64,000 nucleotides of DNA from Rhizobium sp. L51/94. Lineage in GTDB: Bacteria > Pseudomonadota > Alphaproteobacteria > Rhizobiales > Rhizobiaceae. The stretch lies in contig NZ_CP072141.1 of assembly GCF_019355555.1 (NCBI RefSeq), positions 3,280,001 through 3,344,000 of the forward strand, in the 5' to 3' direction. This document shows, piece after piece, positions 44,330 through 52,645 of the stretch. The position numbers were made by a program, and so were the translations under genes. The notes under the pieces were generated by a model, which was given only the letters and a program-made list of their open reading frames with translations, did no database searches and had not been told where the DNA came from. Numbering within the stretch: the first letter of the stretch is position 1; each line of letters begins with the position of its first letter.

Positions 44330-45292
44330 ATGATGAAATTGACTTTGTTCACTTTAAGCCTCAGCACCGCGCTTTTTTCAGCGGTCATCGCCCCCTCTGT
44401 CGCATCGGCGGCGGAGCCGGCAAGTTGTTCGACCGTCCATTTCGCCGAAGTCAGCTGGACCGACATCCAGGCCACGACCGGGACTGCAACCTACATCCTC
44501 GACGCACTCGGCTATAAGACCGACATCAAGGATCTCGACGTTCCGATCGTGTTCCAGTCGCTTGCCAACAAGCAGCTCGACGTTTTCCTCGGCAACTGGA
44601 TGCCGTCGCAGGCGCCGATGATCAAGCCGTATACGGACGCCAAGACGATCGACACGGTTCGCGCCAACCTTGAAGGCGCCAAGTACACGCTCGCCACCAA
44701 TGAATTCGGCAGCAAACTCGGCATCAAGGACTTCTCCGACATCGCCAAGCACGAAAAGGAACTGGACGGCAAGATCTACGGCATCGAGCCCGGCAATGAC
44801 GGCAACAAGCTGGTGCTGGACATGATCAAGGGTCACAAGTACGGCCTCGACGAGAAGGATTTCAAAGTCATTGAATCCTCCGAGCAGGGCATGCTGTCCC
44901 AGGTGACCAAGCTCGACAAGTCGAAGAAGCCGATCATCTTCCTCGGCTGGGCCCCTCACCCGATGAACACCAAATACAAGATGACCTACCTGACCGGTGG
45001 CGATGACGTTTTCGGGCCGAATTTCGGCGGCGCCAATGTCTTCACCAACACCCGCGCCGGCTATGTCGCCGAATGCCCGAACGTCGGCAAGTTCCTGCAG
45101 AACCTCTCCTTCACGCTGCCCATGGAAAACGAGATCATGGGTCTCATCATGGACAAGGGCCTGCAGGGTAAGGCCGCCGCCAAGATATGGCTGAAAGCCC
45201 ATCCTGAGACCATCAAGCCATGGCTTGCAGGCGTGACGACCGCCGATGGCGGTGATGCAGAAGCGGCCGTGAAGAAGTCGCTCGGCCTCTGA
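44330..45292 (+). CDS. choX: Choline ABC transporter substrate-binding protein
   Basis: 320-residue periplasmic binding protein. After a signal peptide (LFSAVIAPSVASA), the aromatic residues of the ChoX choline cage are recognisable in VSWTDIQ, GNWMPSQ, KYTLATNEF and LGWAPHPMN. It would capture choline (and acetylcholine) for import. GGGAG seven bases before the ATG at 44330 supports the start. It is the first gene of choXWV, followed by a hairpin before choW. Confidence 0.95.
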   Translation: MMKLTLFTLSLSTALFSAVIAPSVASAAEPASCSTVHFAEVSWTDIQATTGTATYILDALGYKTDIKDLDVPIVFQSLANKQLDVFLGNWMPSQAPMIKPYTDAKTIDTVRANLEGAKYTLATNEFGSKLGIKDFSDIAKHEKELDGKIYGIEPGNDGNKLVLDMIKGHKYGLDEKDFKVIESSEQGMLSQVTKLDKSKKPIIFLGWAPHPMNTKYKMTYLTGGDDVFGPNFGGANVFTNTRAGYVAECPNVGKFLQNLSFTLPMENEIMGLIMDKGLQGKAAAKIWLKAHPETIKPWLAGVTTADGGDAEAAVKKSLGL

Positions 45293-45304
45293 GCCCGACA
45301 GCAG

Positions 45305-45326
45305 AAAGGGCGGCCCCGCCGTCCTT
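45305..45326 (+). repeat. Intercistronic hairpin choX-choW
   Basis: AAGGGCGG and CCGTCCTT around 45305-45326 can pair with one G-U and a short loop, 12 bases after the choX stop and before the long choX-choW gap. It is followed by TATTCTT, a weak T-tract. It may act as a partial terminator or a 3' stabiliser that makes choX more abundant than the permease genes. Confidence 0.5.
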
Positions 45327-45426
45327 ATTCTTGCCGGAAACAACGCGTGTCACCGCTTCAGCCATCACGGAGTGAAGGCTGTGACGCGCATCTATCCGGT
45401 GCTGCAGATCTCAGCGAGGGAACGCG

Positions 45427-46320
45427 ATGGATTGGCTCCATACATGGCTACTTGACGAAAACAACAAGATCCAGATCGGCAAGGGCGCACAGGTCGTCGT
45501 CGACTGGCTGACGGGAAACCTCAGCGGCTTCTTCGACACTGTCTCCGCCATTCTCGGCGGCGCTATCGACGGTTTGCTTTACGTGCTGCTCGGCACTTTT
45601 ACCGAGGGCACCGCCTTCGAGGCCTATTACCCCTTTTTCATGATCGCCGTATTCTGCCTGATTTCCTGGCTGATCCGCCGCCATGTCGGCGTGGTGATCT
45701 TCACCGCCCTCGGGATGCTGCTGATCTACAACCAGCTCTACTGGACGGAGGCGATGGAAACTCTCGCTCTGGTGCTGGCGGCGACGCTCGTGTCGATGGT
45801 GATCGGCGTCCCTCTCGGCATCCTGGCCGCGCGACGAGCCTGGTTCTACACCATATTGCGGCCGATTCTCGACCTCATGCAGACCATTCCCACCTTCGTC
45901 TATCTGATTCCAGCCCTTATCCTTTTCGGCCTCGGCGCCGTCTCTGGCCTGGTGGCCACCGTGATCTTCGCGGTGCCCGCACCGATCCGGCTGACACGAT
46001 TGGGCATCATCTCGACGCCGCCGGCACTGATCGAGGCCGCACAGGCATTTGGCGCGGCCCCGCTGCAGGTGCTGACCAAGGTGGAGCTACCCTTTGCCCT
46101 GCCTCAGATCATGGCTGGCGTCACCCAGACGATCATGCTCTCGCTGTCGATGGTGGTCATCGCCTCGATGGTCGGCGCTGCCGGTCTCGGCGCGCTCGTC
46201 CAGCGCGCGCTCGGTCAGATGAACGTGCCCATGGGCTTTGATTCCGGCATGAGCATCGTCATTCTGGCGATCGTCCTCGACCGCACCTTCAAATTCTTCG
46301 ACGAAGGGGAAACCGTATGA
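45427..46320 (+). CDS. choW: Choline ABC transporter permease
   Basis: 297-residue permease of the ProW type. About six helices follow an N-terminal tail, and the ABC-interaction loop appears as EAAQAFGAAPLQVLTKVELPFALPQI. In the cho system it forms the membrane dimer with ChoV. The stop overlaps the choV start (ATGA). 134 bases separate it from choX, containing a hairpin. Confidence 0.95.
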   Translation: MDWLHTWLLDENNKIQIGKGAQVVVDWLTGNLSGFFDTVSAILGGAIDGLLYVLLGTFTEGTAFEAYYPFFMIAVFCLISWLIRRHVGVVIFTALGMLLIYNQLYWTEAMETLALVLAATLVSMVIGVPLGILAARRAWFYTILRPILDLMQTIPTFVYLIPALILFGLGAVSGLVATVIFAVPAPIRLTRLGIISTPPALIEAAQAFGAAPLQVLTKVELPFALPQIMAGVTQTIMLSLSMVVIASMVGAAGLGALVQRALGQMNVPMGFDSGMSIVILAIVLDRTFKFFDEGETV

Positions 46321-47360
46321 CGGCCGTGGTCAAGTTCGACAATGTCAGCATCGTCTTCGGCGACCGCCCGCAGGCAGCCATGGCGCTGGTGGACCAGGGC
46401 AGGACGCGCGACGAGATCGGCGCCCAGACGGGCCTCGTCCTCGGCGTCGCCAATGCCTCGCTCGAGATCGAGGAAGGCGAAATCCTCGTCTTGATGGGGC
46501 TGTCCGGCTCCGGCAAATCGACGCTGTTGCGCGCCGTCAACGGCCTTGCACCCGTTGTGCGCGGCGGTGTCACCGTGGAGAGCAAGGACGGACCGATAGA
46601 TCCCTACAAGTGCAGCGCCAAGGCATTGCGCGACCTGCGCATGCACACGGTCTCCATGGTGTTCCAGCAATTCGCGCTGCTACCGTGGCGGACGGTGGCG
46701 GACAACATTGGTTTCGGCCTCGAACTCGCCCGCGTGCCGGAGATCGAGCGCAAGGAGCGCGTGGCCGAGCAGCTGGAACTGGTCAACCTGACGCAATGGG
46801 CCGGCCGCCGCGTCAACGAACTCTCCGGCGGCATGCAGCAGCGTGTCGGCCTTGCCCGCGCCTTTGCCACCGGCGCGCCGATCCTGCTGATGGACGAACC
46901 CTTCTCGGCCCTCGACCCCCTGATCCGCACCCGGCTGCAGGACGAGCTTCTGGAGTTTCAGCGGCGGCTCAAGAAGACCATCCTGTTTGTCAGCCACGAT
47001 CTCGACGAGGCGTTTCGCATCGGCAATCGCATCGCCATCATGGAAGGCGGCCGGATCATCCAGTGCGGCACGCCACAGGAGATCGTCAGGAACCCGGCCG
47101 ACCAGTATGTCGCCGACTTCGTCCAGCACATGAACCCGATCAGCATGCTGACGGCCGGGGACGTCATGCAGCCGGGCGTCGGCCACTCCGCCACGCCGGG
47201 CACCGTGACCGCAACGGCAAAGGCCTCGACGCCGCTGATCGACATTCTCGATGCCCTCGCCCGCCAGCCCGGCAGCATCGGCATTGTCGATAACGGCGCG
47301 ATCATCGGCACCATCACCGCGCAGGACGTGGTTGCCGGCCTCACCAGCCATCGTCGCTAG
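46317..47360 (+). CDS. choV: Choline ABC transporter ATP-binding protein
   Basis: 347-residue ATPase with Walker A in LSGSGKSTL, signature LSGGMQQRVGLARA, Walker B ILLMDEPFSALD and the H-loop FVSHDLDEAFRIG. The C-terminal part has the CBS-like/regulatory extension of ProV-type ATPases. The ATG overlaps choW's stop, so the two are translationally coupled. It is followed 51 bases later by the HugZ-like gene. Confidence 0.95.
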   Translation: MTAVVKFDNVSIVFGDRPQAAMALVDQGRTRDEIGAQTGLVLGVANASLEIEEGEILVLMGLSGSGKSTLLRAVNGLAPVVRGGVTVESKDGPIDPYKCSAKALRDLRMHTVSMVFQQFALLPWRTVADNIGFGLELARVPEIERKERVAEQLELVNLTQWAGRRVNELSGGMQQRVGLARAFATGAPILLMDEPFSALDPLIRTRLQDELLEFQRRLKKTILFVSHDLDEAFRIGNRIAIMEGGRIIQCGTPQEIVRNPADQYVADFVQHMNPISMLTAGDVMQPGVGHSATPGTVTATAKASTPLIDILDALARQPGSIGIVDNGAIIGTITAQDVVAGLTSHRR

Positions 47361-47411
47361 AGGCGCACCCGAGGGTAGGCCCGGCCAGAAGCGGAGTATC
47401 GGAGGAGACAG

Positions 47412-48167
47412 TTGGCGACTGAAAAACCACGCTCCGTGCTCCGCGAGACGGATGAGGATGCGCGCAGGCTTGGCCGCATCCTGATGCGGTCGGCGCCTTA
47501 TGCGGCAATGGCCGTCATCGCCCCCGACACCGGTTTTCCAGCCATCAGTCGCGTGCTGGTCGGCACCGCTTGGGATGGTGTGCCGGTAATCCTCGTCTCC
47601 ACGCTTTCAGCCCACACCAAGGCGCTCCAGGCAGATCCGCGCGCATCGCTCCTGACGGGAGAGCCCGGCAAGGGCGATCCCCTCGCCCATGCGCGCCTCA
47701 GCGTCGAGTGCCTGGGGGAACAAGTTGCACGCGACACACGCGAACATCATCTGCTTCGCGACCGGTTTCTCGCCCGTCATCCCCGCGCCAGGCTCTATAT
47801 AGATTTTACGGATTTCCAGTTTTTCCGTCTGGTTCCGCAGGCCGCAAGCCTGAACGGCGGCTTTGGAAAAGCCTATCGGCTGAGTGGCGACGACCTGGTG
47901 ATTCGTGGCGTTCTGCCAGAGCCGGAGGCGGCCGTTTGGCGTGCGGGAGTACAAGATTTGCTGGGTGCATACCCACACCTTGCAACCCATATTGCAGCCA
48001 CGTTAAAGCTTGAAAAACACGAAGCGTGCCACATATATGGCGCGGATTTGGCTGGTTTCGACCTTTTTTGGGGGGATAAGCTGCTTCGCTACGAGTTTAG
48101 CGAGCCGGTACAAGATCTTGCGGATCTAGAATTCGTTATCGCTAAAATAGCAAACCGAGTACCTTAA
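47412..48167 (+). CDS. HugZ-like heme-utilisation / pyridoxamine-5'-phosphate-oxidase-fold protein
   Basis: 251-residue protein starting with TTG at 47412 after GGAGG. The N-terminal 160 residues have the split-barrel PNPOx fold (GFPAISRVLVGTAWDGVPVILVSTLSAHTKAL). The C-terminal 90 residues (from about EAAVWRAGVQDLLGAYPHLA) resemble the DUF2470/HugZ extension, with a C-terminal His in KHEACHIYGADLAGFDLFW. HugZ proteins bind and degrade heme. It lies immediately downstream of choXWV and upstream of a NolR-like regulator. Codon use and base composition become A/T-rich in its last 150 bases. Confidence 0.82.
   Translation: MATEKPRSVLRETDEDARRLGRILMRSAPYAAMAVIAPDTGFPAISRVLVGTAWDGVPVILVSTLSAHTKALQADPRASLLTGEPGKGDPLAHARLSVECLGEQVARDTREHHLLRDRFLARHPRARLYIDFTDFQFFRLVPQAASLNGGFGKAYRLSGDDLVIRGVLPEPEAAVWRAGVQDLLGAYPHLATHIAATLKLEKHEACHIYGADLAGFDLFWGDKLLRYEFSEPVQDLADLEFVIAKIANRVP
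48131..48146 (-). promoter_or_regulatory. NolR-box-like site 1 (reverse)
   Basis: AT-N9-CTAAA at 48131-48146 matches the reverse complement of the NolR consensus (A/T)TTAG-N9-A(T/A). It lies within the end of the HugZ-like gene. Confidence 0.4.
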
Positions 48168-48168
48168 A

Positions 48169-48184
48169 TTTAGGTATATACAAT
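48169..48184 (+). promoter_or_regulatory. NolR-box-like site 2
   Basis: TTTAG-N9-AT at 48169-48184 matches the NolR consensus (A/T)TTAG-N9-A(T/A). It lies about 100 bases before the NolR-like start, where an autoregulatory operator would be expected. Confidence 0.45.
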
Positions 48185-48282
48185 CTTTGCCGCGATTTAG
48201 TATCTTTCGGCGTCAGTTGATTTCGCCAATGAGATATTCACCCGCTTCTGATGTACGATCCGCATTGGGAAGATTTGAAAAA

Positions 48283-48600
48283 ATGAAAACAATTAATTTG
48301 TCCGACCATTCCACCGTGGCGGCAGCCCTGCTGTCCGCAATGGCCAATCCGAAAAGACTCATGATCCTGTGCAGCCTGGTCAAGGGCGAGGTGCCGGTTG
48401 GCGTTCTCGCAACCCAGGTAGGGCTTAGCCAATCCGCCCTGTCGCAGCACCTGTCCAAGCTGCGGGCACAGAAATTGGTCAAGACGAGACGTGATGCTCA
48501 AACGATTTACTACTCCAGTTCTTCCGAACCCGTCATGAAGGTTCTGTCGACTCTGGAGGATATTTATAGCGAGGCCGAAAAAAGCAAATCTGCTGCCTGA
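48283..48600 (+). CDS. ArsR-family transcriptional regulator, NolR-like
   Basis: 105-residue winged-helix repressor. The recognition region AMANPKRLMILCSLVKGEVPVGVLA and VGLSQSALSQHLSKLRAQKLV, followed by TRRDAQTIYYSSSS, is very close to NolR, the rhizobial repressor of nodulation and other genes. It lacks the metal-binding Cys motif of classical ArsR except one Cys in ILCSL. The start at 48283 lacks a strong Shine-Dalgarno sequence; the ORF extends to 48187. Two NolR-box-like sites upstream suggest autoregulation. Orthology to NolR itself is not established. Confidence 0.88.
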   Translation: MKTINLSDHSTVAAALLSAMANPKRLMILCSLVKGEVPVGVLATQVGLSQSALSQHLSKLRAQKLVKTRRDAQTIYYSSSSEPVMKVLSTLEDIYSEAEKSKSAA

Positions 48601-48645
48601 CGGCCGGAGATTGGCTTTCGACGGTGAATTGTTTCAGGTTCGACA

Positions 48646-48668
48646 ACAGGCGCCCGCGCCTGTTTTTG
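48646..48668 (+). terminator. Rho-independent terminator, first of a tandem pair
   Basis: Stem ACAGGCG/CGCCTGT (48646-48652 and 48657-48663) with a four-base loop followed by a T-run, 45 bases after the NolR-like stop. Confidence 0.85.
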
Positions 48669-48690
48669 CGCCGAGTATGATTGCAGACTG

Positions 48691-48720
48691 GACCGGCAAG
48701 TTCCCCTTGCCGGTCTTTTT
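48691..48720 (+). terminator. Rho-independent terminator, second of a tandem pair
   Basis: Perfect 10-bp stem GACCGGCAAG/CTTGCCGGTC (48691-48700 and 48706-48715), five-base loop and a TTTTT tail. Confidence 0.9.
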
Positions 48721-48865
48721 CGTTCAGGCCGATCGATCATCCCAGATCGCGGCGTTATAAATGCCGGCATCGGCTTGACGACCTCGGGCCGGCTGATATT
48801 TTGACCGAACGATAAATAATGAGCTGCGTCGCCGATCCGGATGACCAGCGGCCGTGGAGAACAGC

Positions 48866-50194
48866 ATGTCCGACCGTATGAACGCAGCGCCCAACGATCT
48901 CAGGGCTTTCTGGATGCCGTTCACGGCAAACCGCCAGTTCAAATCGGAGCCACGGCTTTTCGTCGGCGCCAAGGACATGCACTACACGAGCCACGACGGG
49001 CGCCAGGTGCTGGACGGCACGGCCGGTCTCTGGTGCGTCAATGCCGGCCATTGTCGGCCGAAGATCACCGAGGCGATCCGCCAGCAGGCAGGCGAGCTCG
49101 ACTATGCCCCGGCCTTCCAGCTTGGCCATCCCAAGGCCTTCGAACTCGCCAACCGGCTGGTCGACCTCGCACCCGAAGGCATGAACCATGTCCTCTATAC
49201 CAACTCCGGCTCGGAGTCGGTCGAGACGGCCCTGAAGGTCGCGCTGGCCTATCACCGGGTCAAGGGCAACGGCTCGCGCTTCCGCCTGGTCGGCCGAGAG
49301 CGCGGCTACCACGGCGTCAATTTCGGTGGTATCTCGGTCGGCGGCATCGTCTCCAACCGCAAGATGTTCGGCACATTGCTCACCGGCGTCGACCACATGC
49401 CGCACACCCATTTTCCGGACAAGAACGCCTTTACCAAAGGACAGCCGGAATTCGGCGGCGACATCGCCTCCGAACTGGAGCGTATCGTCACCCTGCACGA
49501 CGCCTCGACCATCGCCGCCGTCATCGTCGAACCGGTGTCCGGCTCGACCGGCGTGATCCTGCCACCGAAGGGCTACCTGAAAAAGCTGCGTGAGATCTGC
49601 ACCAAGCACGGTATCCTGTTGATCTTTGACGAGGTCATCACCGGCTTCGGTCGCCTCGGCACCCCCTTTGCAGCAGACTATTTCGACGTCATGCCTGACA
49701 TGATGGTGACGGCCAAGGGATTGACCAACGGCGTCATCCCGATGGGCGCCGTGTTCGTGACCTCGGAGATCCACGATGCGTTCATGAACGGCCCCGAGCA
49801 CATGATCGAATTCTTCCATGGCTACACCTATTCGGGCAACCCGATGGCATGTGCCGCAGCGCTCGGCACGCTCGACACATACAGGGACGAGGGCCTTCTG
49901 ACACGCGGCGCCGAACTTGCGTCCTACTGGGAGGAGGCAATCCACTCGCTGAGGGATTGCCCCCATGTCATCGACATCCGCAACATCGGACTGATCGGCG
50001 CCATCGAGCTTGCCCCGATCGCCGGCGAGCCGACCAAGCGCGCCTTCAGCGCCTTCCTCAAAGCCTACGAGAAAGGCCTGCTCATCCGCACCACCGGCGA
50101 CATCATCGCCCTCTCCCCGCCGCTGATCATCGAAAAACACCACATCGACCAGATCTTCAGCACCCTGCGGGAGGTTCTGCAGAACAATATCTGA
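48866..50194 (+). CDS. Class III aminotransferase (omega-amino acid--pyruvate type)
   Basis: 442-residue PLP-dependent enzyme. The N-terminal LRAFWMPFTANRQFK and GLWCVNAGHCRP segments are typical of beta-alanine/omega-amino acid--pyruvate transaminases. The PLP lysine is in MMVTAKGLTNG, with the TNSGSESVETALK cofactor loop and DEVITGFGR. It would transfer an amino group from an omega-amino acid to pyruvate. The ATG at 48866 has GGAG at six bases; a GTG four codons upstream is less likely. Confidence 0.92.
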   Translation: MSDRMNAAPNDLRAFWMPFTANRQFKSEPRLFVGAKDMHYTSHDGRQVLDGTAGLWCVNAGHCRPKITEAIRQQAGELDYAPAFQLGHPKAFELANRLVDLAPEGMNHVLYTNSGSESVETALKVALAYHRVKGNGSRFRLVGRERGYHGVNFGGISVGGIVSNRKMFGTLLTGVDHMPHTHFPDKNAFTKGQPEFGGDIASELERIVTLHDASTIAAVIVEPVSGSTGVILPPKGYLKKLREICTKHGILLIFDEVITGFGRLGTPFAADYFDVMPDMMVTAKGLTNGVIPMGAVFVTSEIHDAFMNGPEHMIEFFHGYTYSGNPMACAAALGTLDTYRDEGLLTRGAELASYWEEAIHSLRDCPHVIDIRNIGLIGAIELAPIAGEPTKRAFSAFLKAYEKGLLIRTTGDIIALSPPLIIEKHHIDQIFSTLREVLQNNI

Positions 50195-50207
50195 AGGTAG
50201 CCTAGAA

Positions 50208-50239
50208 GCGGGTCGCGACGAGATCTCGGCCCGCCTTTT
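50208..50239 (+). terminator. Terminator after the aminotransferase gene
   Basis: Arms GCGGGTC (50208-50214) and GGCCCGC (50228-50234) pair with one G-U, followed by CTTTT. It lies 13 bases after the stop. Confidence 0.6.
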
Positions 50240-50329
50240 CGTTACCAGCGAACGACCTCGATCGCGTTATCGGTCTCCGCTGTCAGGCTTTACTGGCAGG
50301 AACTTGCTTCCAAACAATGGGAGCGCTTA

Positions 50330-51403
50330 ATGCTGAACCGAATTTTCATCCTCCTTCTTTTACTCGTGGCTTCTTGCTCGGCCCATGCATCCGACGATGT
50401 GGGCTTTCGGCAGACAACGCTTGCGGGTGATGAACCCCAACGACCACTGCAGATCGCAATATGGTATCCGACGGACACGGGACAGCAGGCGACGGTTGTC
50501 GGAGAAACACCCGCATTTTATGGCCAGCGCGTTATATTGAACGGGGCAATTAAAGCAGGAATTCACCCGCTGGTCGTGTTGTCTCACGGCTACGGGGGAA
50601 GCTGGCGAAATCTCGCCTGGATTGCAGCGGCGCTTGTCTCCAACGGCTATGTCGTGGCTGCCCCCGACCATCCCGGCACGACGACATTTGACCGCCGACC
50701 CGAGGAGGCCGCAAAACTCTGGAGACGGCCCGAAGACCTCAGTCGAGTTGCCAGTGCGATGCTGGAAGATGCGAGTTTGGGAGGCAAGATTGACGCGCAC
50801 AGAATCGCTGGTATTGGCCACTCACTTGGCGGCTGGACGGTTGTCGAACTCGCCGGCGGACAGTTCGACCCCGCTCTCCTCATGACCCACTGCGCAGAGC
50901 AGTTTGGTACCGTCGCGTGCAAAGTCTTCGAATCCCTTGGCTTGCGAGACCCTGCGAACGCTTCGCACTTGGTCGGCACAGGCATGAAGGACCAGAAATT
51001 TAGGGCCGTTGTCTCCCTCGACCTCGGGCCGTCCCGGGGCTTTACTCAGCAAAGCCTCGCTGCAGTACAAATCCCCATTTTGGTGCTCGCAGCGGGGGAG
51101 GATATCGGCACAGACGTCGCAAGGGCCGCGATGATCGCGGCCACAAACAAGGACTCCGCGTATCTGGCAGCCCAATTGCCGCAGATATCGACGACCTACA
51201 TGACGATACCCGGAGCCCTGCACTTCAGTTTTATGCAGTTATGCAAACCTGGCGCCGCTGGGAAGATCGAGCAACAATCTCCGGGCGACGGAATCGTCTG
51301 TCAAGATGCCGGCGGGCGGGATCGGGAAGCCATTCATAGGCAAGTGCTGGAGCTCATCTTGGACTTTCTCGGCAAAACGATGCCAGAAGAGTCTGGAGGC
51401 TGA
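50330..51403 (+). CDS. Exported alpha/beta-hydrolase (dienelactone/PAF-acetylhydrolase-like)
   Basis: 357-residue protein with a signal sequence (MLNRIFILLLLLVASCSAHA). VASC could be a lipoprotein cleavage site, or type I cleavage may follow AHA. The catalytic Ser is in GHSLGG (GIGHSLGGWTVVELA), preceded by the oxyanion-hole motif LSHGYGGSWRNLAW. A C-terminal His is plausible in GALHFSFM, the last catalytic residue. Likely esterase of unknown substrate. No clear ribosome binding site. It converges with the HD-GYP gene, two bases apart. Confidence 0.85.
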   Translation: MLNRIFILLLLLVASCSAHASDDVGFRQTTLAGDEPQRPLQIAIWYPTDTGQQATVVGETPAFYGQRVILNGAIKAGIHPLVVLSHGYGGSWRNLAWIAAALVSNGYVVAAPDHPGTTTFDRRPEEAAKLWRRPEDLSRVASAMLEDASLGGKIDAHRIAGIGHSLGGWTVVELAGGQFDPALLMTHCAEQFGTVACKVFESLGLRDPANASHLVGTGMKDQKFRAVVSLDLGPSRGFTQQSLAAVQIPILVLAAGEDIGTDVARAAMIAATNKDSAYLAAQLPQISTTYMTIPGALHFSFMQLCKPGAAGKIEQQSPGDGIVCQDAGGRDREAIHRQVLELILDFLGKTMPEESGG

Positions 51404-51405
51404 CG

Positions 51406-52350
51406 CTACGGCTGCACCGGCTGGGACACAGCGAGGCAGAGGATGAATTTGTTGAGCAGTTGGCGGTCGAAATGGCCGTCTCGCTTGAGCATCCACTTCA
51501 GCGCCTCTCCTGAAGACCAGGGCTTCCGGTAGGGCCTGACCGAGGTGACGGCATCATAGACGTCGCAGATCGCGGCCAGCCGCGAAAAGTAGGTCAGGCT
51601 GCGGCCCGAGAGCTTGTCCGGGTAACCCTTGCCGTCGACGCGCTCATGGTGGTGGCGGCAGATGTCCGTGACCATTGGCTGGATGTCTTCCTGCTGGGTC
51701 AGAATATCGTAACCCAGCATTGGGTGGTCGCGCATTACGCGCGTCTCGGCTTCATCCAGCACGCCGGGCTTGCAGAGGATCGAGCGGGGCACCTTGATCT
51801 TGCCGATGTCGTGCAACAATCCAGCGACGCCGAGCAATTCGACGGTTGCCTCGTCCAGTCGGAGATAGCGGCCGAAATGGATCATCAGCGCGCTAACCGC
51901 GACCGAATGGACAAACGTCGCCTCATCCTTGTCCTTCAGGCGGGTGACACTGATGAAGACTGCGGGGTTGTCATCGACCGACTTAGAGATTGCTCTCGCA
52001 ATCGCCTTGGTCTGATCGACGCTCACCGGGCCGTCGCTGGCAGCTGACGAAAACAGATCCTTGAGTTGAGTTACCGACTGTCGCACGGTCTGCATTGCGG
52101 CAGCGGCTTGCTGCAGGCAGATCTCGCCAGCCCCGCCATGGCGGTTGTCTGACGCTGGGGCCGATGACAGGTCGGCGCCCCTGGCGGTATTGATCACGAC
52201 GCCGCTGACCTTGCTTGACCGGAGCTGTCTCGCAGCGACGGCATCGAGAACGAACCGCCGCTTCTGCAGGGGATTGCTTGCCCAACTACCCTCCATGTCC
52301 TCGATGAACATTCCGGCCCGCACCTGATCGAGAGCGATACGCTTCAGCAT
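51406..52350 (-). CDS. HD-GYP domain protein (probable cyclic-di-GMP phosphodiesterase)
   Basis: 314-residue protein with an N-terminal DUF3391-like part (LKRIALDQVRAGMFIEDMEGSW) and a C-terminal HD-GYP domain. Its metal-binding HD pair is in LLHDIGKIKVP, with HHHERVDGKGYPDKLSG (GYP motif) and DVYDAVTSVRPYR. It would hydrolyse c-di-GMP to pGpG/GMP. The start is 52350 (ATG) or 52359 (GTG); neither has a good ribosome binding site. It is divergent from ade with 295 bases between. Confidence 0.9.
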   Translation of the reverse strand: MLKRIALDQVRAGMFIEDMEGSWASNPLQKRRFVLDAVAARQLRSSKVSGVVINTARGADLSSAPASDNRHGGAGEICLQQAAAAMQTVRQSVTQLKDLFSSAASDGPVSVDQTKAIARAISKSVDDNPAVFISVTRLKDKDEATFVHSVAVSALMIHFGRYLRLDEATVELLGVAGLLHDIGKIKVPRSILCKPGVLDEAETRVMRDHPMLGYDILTQQEDIQPMVTDICRHHHERVDGKGYPDKLSGRSLTYFSRLAAICDVYDAVTSVRPYRKPWSSGEALKWMLKRDGHFDRQLLNKFILCLAVSQPVQP

Positions 52351-52645
52351 CCGGAGCACGACAGCGCATCGGCTGAGCCGGCCATCAAATTCGGCGAATC
52401 CAAGCCATCTTCAATCATCGGCCTGGCATCCTTCTGCAATCATCAAACCTTCTAAAGGCCGACGTATACAATAGAAAGCTTAACAAGCTTGATATCGAAC
52501 ATCTAATTTAACAGACCTTGAAACAGGAGCGGTCGCGGGGATGCACGTCAGGTGCCGCCCGGCGCTGACAATATTTCACTCCCCGGCTGGCTGATTACAG
52601 GCTAGACTCGCGACGAACGTCCATACTGATTGAAAGCGCATCGCC

